NCBI GenBank assembly: GCA_050084985.1
Contig: JBITNC010000001.1
Span: forward strand, 121,582,001-121,646,000
Direction: 5' to 3'
Source: Nageia nagi
Taxonomy: Eukaryota > Pinophyta
Length of the DNA: 64,000 bases
Shown here piece by piece: positions 57,351 through 64,000 of the stretch. Every line of letters begins with the position of its first letter. The first letter of the stretch is position 1. The notes under the pieces were generated by a model, which did not search any database, was not told where the DNA came from, and saw nothing but the letters and a program-made list of their open reading frames with translations. A program made the position numbers and the translations under genes.

Positions 57351-57682
57351 CTAATGATAATTTTTGGATTTTTAGGGGTTTGGGGTTTAGATTCTTCCAT
57401 ATTTTGTATGCACATCAATCAAGGCATTGATACCCACAACTCTAAGTTCAAAATCATTATCAAATACTTTTTGATGGGTGTCCATACCTTCTTCTAGGGA
57501 TCCTATAGTGGCATATGTTAGAATAATGCTAGAAAAGGTTGCAAAGTCAGGTTTTACACCTAAAAATTAGCATATACCTAAAATCATTTAGGTCTTTTTA
57601 GAAAACCCATATTATGCATATTTTGTGATTATTGTAGTCCATGAAACTCTTCAAGATTTTATGGGCATTTTGATAAAGAAGT

Positions 57683-58045
57683 TCAAAGCTTCTTCAAGAT
57701 AGTTTGCATGACTAAGAAGGTCCATAATGCATGTATAATTTCATGCCAAGAATAATGCAATAAGTCACTCATGGTATTAAAATATTTACAACCCTCATCC
57801 ACCAGATCTGTATGGTTGCATGCAAATAAAACACATAGAAATGTTATGCTGTTAGGGTTAATTTCTAATTGCTTCAATGAACCAAATATTTTAAGGACAT
57901 CCTTACTATAGCCATGAAATACATATCCTCTAATCATTGTAGTCCATAAAACTATGTTTTCAATATGCATATTATCAAACAATTCTCTGGCCTTATCTAT
58001 TCCTCCACATTTTGCATACATGTCTATTAGAGCATTCACAACCAT
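57683..58045 (-). pseudogene. PPR C-terminal repeats, longest open piece of the cluster
   Basis: 120 open codons: VVNALIDMYAKCGGIDKARE, then LFDNMHIENIVLWTTMIRGY, INPNSITFLCVLFACNHTDL and VDEGCKYFNTMSD, a full PPR repeat plus the usual last repeat. The E motif that should follow is missing; instead the DNA runs into another PPR motif (57400-57680). Confidence 0.85.
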
Positions 58046-58051
58046 AACAAT

Positions 58052-58285
58052 TTATGAAAAATAATTTTTAGCTACTCTTTGAAGGATTACCATACCTTTT
58101 TCTAGATCTCCCACTTCAATACAACTACATCCAAGAGTCTTCTTGATTGCTCTAGGTTTCATCAATACCCTAACTCTTTCAACATCATCCAAGCTTCCCA
58201 TTTTAGTATAAATATTTGAAAGAACACTTATTGAAAATATTTGATAACAACATTTTCTATTCATGAAAATATTTAATAACAACAC
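58052..58285 (-). pseudogene. PPR E motif fused to a PPR repeat
   Basis: VLSNIYTKMGSLDDVERVRV, then MKPRAIKKTLGCSCIEVGDLE: the E motif normally followed by E+ and DYW. Here it passes directly into DLEKGMVILQRVAKNYF, which is the start of a PPR repeat and leads to 58045. Confidence 0.8.
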
Positions 58286-58384
58286 TTATTGAAAAAATGA
58301 AATGAAACATTATTTTCTTTATACCTGAAAATATGCACCATGTCATTATGCTAGATTCTTTATATCTTACATTACTTTTAATCT

Positions 58385-58950
58385 CTAGTAATCTCCATAA
58401 GAATATTCGCCATCTTTGAAATGATGTAATCAGTTTGCATCTCTCACAACAATGTACCTTGCAATAATCTTTAAGATAAACTTCCTCAAGATAGCATGCA
58501 CACATCCAATTCAAGTTTTACGCGTATCTTGATAATGAGGTTCAAGCTTCCTCAAGATAGACTGCATGAACAAGAAGGTCATCAATGCATGTATAATTTC
58601 ATCCTAGAAATAATGTAATAAGTCAATCATGCCATTAAAGTATTTACAACCCTCATCCACTAGACTTGCATGGATGCATGCAAGTAGAACACATACAAAG
58701 GTTATGCTCACAAGGATGTTTACCAAGTGCTTCATTAGACCAAAGAGTTTAATGGCATCCTTGATTTAGCCATGAACTGCATATCCTCTAATCATTGTAT
58801 TCACAATCATAATAGTCAATGAAAAACCATTTTCAACTACTCTTTAATAGATTTCCATATCTTTTTTTGGAGCTCCCAAGGTGGCACATCATAAAAGAAT
58901 GCTAGAAAAGGTGGTAGAGTCAGGTTTTACACCTAATAATTTCATACACA
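58385..58950 (-). pseudogene. PPR C-terminus fused to the last part of a DYW domain
   Basis: Minus reading of 58500-58385: KIIARYIVVRDAN, a stop, LHHFKDGEYSYGDY, then TAG (58387-58385) where the family has the final Trp (TGG). The E, E+ and first half of DYW are deleted, since a PPR C-terminal region (58560-58900) joins it directly. The 3' flank 58250-58384 is alike to 60815-60950. Confidence 0.75.
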
Positions 58951-58954
58951 TCGA

Positions 58955-59385
58955 TTAATGCATTGCTTTACATCAATAATAATATCCATAATAACATTCT
59001 CCATGTTTCAAATGATGGAATCTTTTTTCATCCCTCATAACAATGTCCCTTGCAACAATATTAGAGATAAACTTGTTTGTATCATGGAAGTCATTGCATA
59101 TTTGAAGGTTCTTCACAACTCTAATAAAAATTATGGGGGGAGTATTTAACAACCTGAACATAATTGATAGCTTTTCACTATGCTGTAAGAGAAGTAATTC
59201 TTTATCGTCAACCTCCACATTATGCAACACATGTATTGTATTTGGAATATACCTCTCAACCTTCATCTCATTTGATAATTTTTGTAATTTTTCATGTCTC
59301 TTATGTTTATGGGTGTGATCTATCTCCTATGAGAAAAGAATGGAATCTTTTATAAAATTCAACCCAACTACATCCAAGTGTCTTC
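58955..59385 (-). pseudogene. DYW deaminase domain, decayed (same copy as 59890-60500)
   Basis: 59266-58973: ERYIPNTIHVLHNVEVDDKE, HSEKLSIMFRLLNTPP, RVVKNLQICNDFHDTNKFIS and DEKRFHHLKHGECYYGYYY. The deaminase HSE motif is kept, but CNDCH reads CNDFH (one zinc Cys lost) and the last residues are YYY, not DYW. E+ (GCSWVEF) lies to the right, up to 59385 where the solo LTR begins. Confidence 0.9.
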
Positions 59386-59884
59386 TGAGAGAGTTGAACT
59401 ATAAACTAAATAACTCTAACCTACTAAGATCATGAGAAAGCTCACAATACACATCTAACTAACTTACAAAGCAATCTCTCAAAGATAATACAAGATGTAC
59501 ATGGTTCCTCTAACTAGGAGTACATCCACTAACTAGATCTCTCTTAATCTCAAATATGAAATCTTACAATTCTCCTAATCTCAACTCCTAAACACTATCC
59601 TCTAGTATAACTTTTCTCAACAAATTTGTGTGTGATCACAAAGAGGGAGCCTTCTATTTATAAACCAAAATCCCTCTTTGGATCACCATTTTATCCAATG
59701 TACAAAAGCATGACATGCACATCCGTTTACCCAAGGAGCATGCTCATGACATGGAGTGTAGGACAAGTTACATGATCATATTCACTCAAATATTTGAGGT
59801 ATAAAATGATACCCTTAAATATTAGTGAACTTACATAGAATATTATTACATTACCTTTACAATAATGCATTATACATTCCAACA
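59386..59884 (-). mobile_element. Solo LTR in the PPR E motif
   Basis: 499 bp; on the minus strand it starts TGTTGGAATGTATAATG and ends CTCTCA. Target duplication on + is TCTTC at 59381-59385 and 59885-59889; removing the insert with one copy restores the E-motif reading IKKTLGCSW. A TATA box TATAAATAG at 59654-59662 (minus) agrees with minus orientation. It shares the block ATGGTTCCTC-ACTAGGAGTACATCC with the copia 1 LTR, so it is from a related copia family. Confidence 0.9.
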
Positions 59885-60530
59885 TCTTCTTGATTCCTCT
59901 ATCTTTCAGCAATGTTCTTATTCTTTGAACATCATCCCAACTGGCTACTTTGGCATAAATATTTGAAATAAGAACATAAGATGGAGCATATTTAGGCTTC
60001 AACAAAAAAAGGTTATTTCCATAAATTCCCCTATAACTACATTCTTATATGATCTACAACCACCAAAGTAGACATATCCACACATCCAACCTATGTCTTA
60101 TGGGCATCTTGATAATGAAGTTCATAACTTTTTCAAGATAGCCTGCATGATCAAGAAGGTCAAGAATGCATGTATAATGATTCATCTTAAGAATAATACA
60201 ATAAGAATCACTCTTATTATTAAAGTATTTAAAGCCCTCATCCATAATACCCACATGGCTACATGCAAGTAGAACACATATGAAGGTCATGCTCTAAGAC
60301 TTGGTTCCATGTGCTTCATTTTATCAAAGAATTAAAGGGAATCCGTACTATATTCATGAAATACATATCCTTAATCATTGCATTCCATGAAGCCCTATTT
60401 GCATCATTCATCTTGTTAAATAATTCTTAGGCTTTGTATATTCTTCCACATTTTTCATACATGTTTATCAAGGCACTCACAAGTATTTTTATCCATAGAT
60501 AGTGCAAAATTTGCATCAACCTATAAAGAA
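59885..60530 (-). pseudogene. PPR repeats and E motif upstream of the solo LTR
   Basis: 60290-60054: MTFICVLLACSHVGIMDEGF and MNHYTCILDLLDHAGYLEKV, followed by 60005-59890: PSYVLISNIYAKVASWDDVQ and RTLLKDRGIKK. This, the solo LTR and 58955-59385 form the most complete PPR-E-DYW copy in the window. A further worn PPR motif reaches 60530. Confidence 0.85.
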
Positions 60531-60534
60531 ATTA

Positions 60535-60780
60535 CTACATAGAATTTAGGCCCACATATCTAATGTAAACATAGGCACAAGATAATAGAGTGCTTCCAAA
60601 AAAAAGGAATGTGCAAACTAATAAAGGCAAAAGCAAAGTACAATTAAGAGTTGCTTTGCTCTCTTCATGCCTAAGTACCAAGTTACTTGCAAGCTCTTCT
60701 CTAATGATAAATGCAAGAAAAAGTATGAATAAGAGTATTAAAAACAATGCTTTCACAAATACCCCACCAATATAGATTTC
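60535..60780 (-). other. Hydrophobic open stretch within the PPR cluster
   Basis: About 75 codons with two strongly hydrophobic segments (ALFLILLFILFLAFII and LLLPLLVCTFLFFG) flanking a charged loop with LRHEESKATLNC. It would suit a small two-span membrane protein, but I know no match, and the stretch replaces sequence expected to be PPR. It may be an inserted gene fragment or chance. Confidence 0.3.
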
Positions 60781-60814
60781 TAGTTACATTCACTTAACAA
60801 TATGATTTCAACAA

Positions 60815-61345
60815 TGAATGATAATGTATATTCATACAAATACTTAATAATAACACTTTTTGAAATAATGAAATGAAACAAGGTTTCCTTTCTACTTGAA
60901 AGCATGCACCATGTTATTATGTAAGACTCTTTAAATCTTTCATTACTTTGCATTCACTAATAATCTCCACAAGAATATTATCCAAGTTTGAAAAGATGGA
61001 AACAATTCACATCCCTTGCAAAAATTTCCCTTGCAACAATATTAGAGATAAACTTGGTTGTAGTATGGAACTCATTGCATACTCAAAGGTTTTTCACAAC
61101 TCTAATAGCCATTCCAAGGGAAGTCTTTAACAACCAAAACATAATTGATAACTGTTTTCTATACTAGTAGGGAAGTAATTCTTTATCATCAACCTCCACA
61201 TCATGCAACACACATATTGTGTTTTGAATATACCCTATTACGTTCATCTCACTTTATAATTTCTCAAATTTTCTATAGATCTCCTGTCTTTATGGGTGTG
61301 ATATGTCTCCTACAAGGAAAATATGTACCCTTTTGTCAACTTTAT
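60815..61345 (-). pseudogene. Second DYW domain and shared 3' flank
   Basis: Minus reading 61255-60955: VLHDVEVDDKELLPY, RVVKNL-VCNEFHTTTKFIS, IVAREIFARDVNCFHLFKLG and SCGDY. HSE is lost (QLS) and CNDCH reads CNEFH. The flank 60815-60950 matches 58250-58384, so duplication included non-coding 3' DNA. Confidence 0.8.
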
Positions 61346-61780
61346 CCCAACTATAGGAATTTCATCAATGTACTTATTCTTTGAACATAATCCTAGCTAT
61401 CCACTTCGACATAAATATTTTAAAGAAGAACATAATATGGAACATATTTAGGATCTACTAAAAAAAGGCTTATTGCCACAAATTTTCCTTACATTGTTAT
61501 GTGATATATAAGCTCCAACCAGACACATCCATACATCCAACTCAAGTCTTATGGGCATATTGATAATGAAGTTCAAAGCTCTTTCAAGATAGCCCACATG
61601 ACCAAGAAGGTCAAGAATGCATGTATAGTGATTCATCTCAAGAATAATGATTCATGTAAGTAGATCACATACAAACGTCATGTTGTTAGAGTTAGTTCTA
61701 AATACTTCATCTGATCAAAGAGTTAAAGGGTATCCTTGCTATAGTCATGAATTGTATATCCTTAATCATTACATTAGAGA
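61346..61780 (-). pseudogene. PPR E region of the second DYW copy
   Basis: 61636-61448: MNHYTCILDLLGHVGYLERA and FIINMPIRLELDVWMCLVGA, the E-motif run-up. The rest of E (61370-61450) has frameshifts. Confidence 0.8.
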
Positions 61781-63740
61781 GCTTTGATGAATGCTATAAG
61801 AATATTGGAAAAGGTTACAAAATCTAGTTTTACACCTAACAATTACATCTACTTAAAAGTCTCTAGATCCTTTTTAGAAAACACTTTTTGTGCATATCAT
61901 ATGATCATTGCATTCCATGAAATTATATTTTCATTATGCATCTTATCAAACAATCTAGGAGTCTTCTCTATGCTTCTACATTTTGCATACATGCCTATTA
62001 GGAAATTCACAACCACAATATTTGATGCAAAACCATTTTTAACTAGTCTTTGATTAATGTCCATACCTTCCTATAGAGATCCCATGGTGGCACATGTTGT
62101 AAGAATGCTAGCAAAGGTTACTAAATTTGGTTTTACACTTGACAATTGCATCTTCTTAAAAGGCTAGAGACTTTTCTAAAAATACATTTTGTGCATATCC
62201 TATGATCATTACATTCTATGAAATTATGTTTGCATTATGCACCTTATCAAACAATTTGGCATCCTTCTCTACGCCACCACATTTTACATACATGTCTATT
62301 AGGGAATTCACAACCATAATATTTGATGCAAAACCATTTTCAACTAATCTTTGATAAATGTCCATACCTTCTTATAGAGCTCCTATGGTGGCACATGTTA
62401 GAATAGTGTTGGCAAAGGTTACAAAGATTGGATTTACATCTGATAATTACATCTACTTAAAATTATCTAGAGCCTTTTTAGAAAATATATTTAGTGCATA
62501 TCCTATAATCATTGCATTCCATAAAATTGTGTTTGCATTATGCATTTTATCAAACAATTTGGGAGCCTTGTATATGCTTCCATATTTTGCATACATGCCT
62601 ATCAGGGCATTCACAACCACAACATTTGATGCAAAACCATTTTCAACTAATCTTTGATGGATTTACATACCTTCTTATAGAGCTCTTGTGGTGGCACATG
62701 ATGGAATAATTCTAGAAAAGGTTATAGAGTTTGTCTTTACATATGATAGTTGTATCTACTTAAAAGTCTCTAAAGCCTTTTCAAAAAATATATTTTGTGC
62801 ATATCTTGTGATCATTGCATTCCAAAAAATTGTATTTGAATTATGCATCTTATCAAATAATTTAGGAGCCTTCTCTACTCTACCACATTTTGGATACATG
62901 CATATCAAGGTGTTCACAACCATAACATTTGATGCAAAACCATTTTCAACTACTCTTTTGATGGATGTTCATATCTTCTTATAGAGCTCCCATGGTGGCA
63001 CATACTAGAAGAATGCTAGCAAAGGTTGTAGAGTTTGGCTTTACATCTAACAATTACATTTGCTTAAAAGTATCTATAGCCTTTTTAGAAAACACATTTT
63101 GTGCATATCTTATGATCATTGCATTCCATGAAATTGTGTTTGCATTATGCATCTTATCAAGTAATTCAAGAGCCTTCTCAATGCTTTCATATTTTGCATA
63201 CATGCTTATTAGGGTATTCATAACCATAACATTTGATGCAAAATCATTTTCAACTGCTCTTTGACAAATGCCCATACCTTCTTATAGAGCTTATATAGTG
63301 GCACATGCTAGAACAATGTTGGAAAAGGTTATAAAGTTTGGCTTTACATCTAAAAATTGCACCTACTTAAAAGTCTTTAGAGCCTTTTCAGAAAACATAT
63401 TTTGTGCATATCCTATGATCATTGAATTCCATGAAATTATGTTTGCATTATGCATCTTATCAAATAATTTAGGAGCCTTATCTATGCTTGCATATTTTGT
63501 AGGGATTTCACAACCATAACATTTGATGCAAAATCATTTTCATGTGGTGGTACATTCTAGAAGAATACTGGAAAAGGTTACAATGTTTGGCTTTACATCT
63601 AATAATTACATTTGCTTAAAAGTGTATAGATTCTTTTCAGAAAGCTAATTTTGTGCATATCTTATGATCATTGCATTCCATGAAACTATGTCTACATCAT
63701 GCATCTTATCAAATAATTCGTATGACTTATCTATGCTTCT
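61781..63740 (-). pseudogene. Tandem 303-bp PLS repeats of a PPR gene
   Basis: The word TGCATACATG or a close variant marks the same point in each unit at about 61984, 62284, 62588, 62891, 63195 and 63497, spacings of 300-304 bases. 303 bases is 101 codons, one P-L-S triplet. Best sense piece: 63275-63054 (VMVMNTLISMYAKYESIEKA, LELLDKMHNANTISWNAMII). Units are so alike that the complementary + strand shows a series of similar 80-100-codon open frames, which are not genes. Confidence 0.9.
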
Positions 63741-64000
63741 ATATTTTATGTATATCCTCCCAACACTACAGTATATGAAACTATGTTTGTATCATGAATC
63801 TTGGAAATGAAGTTTAAATCTTCTTTAAGATAGCCTACCCAACCAAGAAGGTCAATAATGCATGTGTAATGATTCATCCCAAGAATAATACAATAAGAGT
63901 CACTCATGCTATTTAAGTATTTACAACCCTTATCCACTAGAAGTACATGGCTACATGCAAGTAAAACACATACAAAGGTTATGCTATTAGGGGTGGTCCC
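63741..64000 (-). pseudogene. PPR C-terminal piece at window edge
   Basis: 63937-63746: MDKGCKYLNSMSDSYCIILG, NHYTCIIDLLGWVGYLKEDL, then FISKIHDTNIVSYTVVLGGY. The run-up to the E motif is joined to an internal PPR motif, the same kind of fusion as at 57683. The copy continues beyond the window. Confidence 0.8.

Larger units (their letters stand above)
57400..64000 (-). pseudogene. Cluster of fused, partial PPR-DYW pseudogene copies
   Basis: The whole stretch reads on the minus strand as pieces of PLS-class PPR proteins with E and DYW C-termini (organellar RNA-editing factors). It contains at least four C-terminal regions, near 57700, 58600, 60200 and 61560, with a fifth entering the window at 63740-64000. 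Pieces are joined in abnormal orders: E motif straight into a PPR motif (58052-58285), E start into DYW end (about 58500), and PPR C-terminus into an internal PPR motif (57683, 63770). It is a tandem array shaped by deletion and unequal exchange, with no intact frame. Confidence 0.85.

Noticed and set aside
61784-63519. A series of similar 80-100-codon open frames on the + strand
   Set aside because: They lie exactly opposite the 303-bp PLS repeat units of the minus-strand PPR pseudogene and repeat with the same period; they are antisense shadows, not a protein family.
1-64000. tRNA, rRNA, snRNA or riboswitch genes
   Set aside because: I saw no cloverleaf-like or rRNA-like sequence by eye; a tRNAscan or Infernal run would be needed to exclude them fully.
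1-64000. Bacterial-style features such as operons, ribosome-binding sites, replication or attachment sites
   Set aside because: All recognisable content is plant nuclear repeats and pseudogenes; such signals would not be meaningful here.

Overview
The window looks like plant nuclear DNA from a large, repeat-swollen genome. Conifer or another gymnosperm is my best guess, because the decayed PPR-DYW sequences resemble conifer ones in wording, but the sequence does not prove this. It is AT-rich. I found no gene intact enough to call functional. Almost everything recognisable is a transposable element or a pseudogene, several of them nested.

Layout. 1-668 and 8000-9384 are decayed, unrecognised sequence split by a structurally complete LTR retrotransposon (669-7994; 5-bp target duplication GGACT). 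That element carries only a gag gene of Ty3/gypsy Tat type, three tandem-repeat families near its 3' end, and a plant-mobile-domain (PMD) gene running antisense with its own TATA box, a phase-0 intron and a poly(A) signal. About 11.7-27.3 kb is an old minus-strand Ty3/gypsy relic (gag, protease, RT, RNase H, integrase all decayed). It is split by a younger minus-strand Ty1/copia element (15635-24064; duplication AAAAG) whose 2.8-kb leader contains PPR-derived motifs.

28.7-34.8 kb is a plus-strand copia relic, itself split in its RT by a 914-bp MITE-like element with about 32-bp terminal inverted repeats. 35.7-37.3 kb is a very decayed PPR relic, followed by a worn minisatellite. 43.3-45.4 kb is a second gypsy relic (chromovirus-like, minus). 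49.4-53.85 kb is a CACTA (En/Spm) transposase relic on the minus strand, with an insertion resembling a solo LTR. Immediately upstream on the same strand (54.0-55.2 kb) lies an intron-containing SET-domain-like gene remnant. Telomere-like TTAGGG/TTTAGGG blocks occur at 47.5-48.0, 55.25-55.4 (G strand) and 55.55-56.6 kb (C strand).

57.4-64.0 kb is a minus-strand cluster of fused, partial PPR-DYW pseudogene copies. It includes six anchors of a 303-bp (101-codon) PLS repeat and is interrupted by a solo LTR (59386-59884; duplication TCTTC).

The order of insertion can be partly read: gypsy relic before copia 1, copia 2 before the MITE-like element, PPR cluster before the solo LTR. By eye the LTR pairs differ by about 5% (gag-only element) and 8 of 476 positions (copia 1). 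The most distinctive items are the antisense, spliced PMD gene in the gag-only retroelement, the SET remnant abutting the CACTA transposase, and the PPR motifs in the copia leader.
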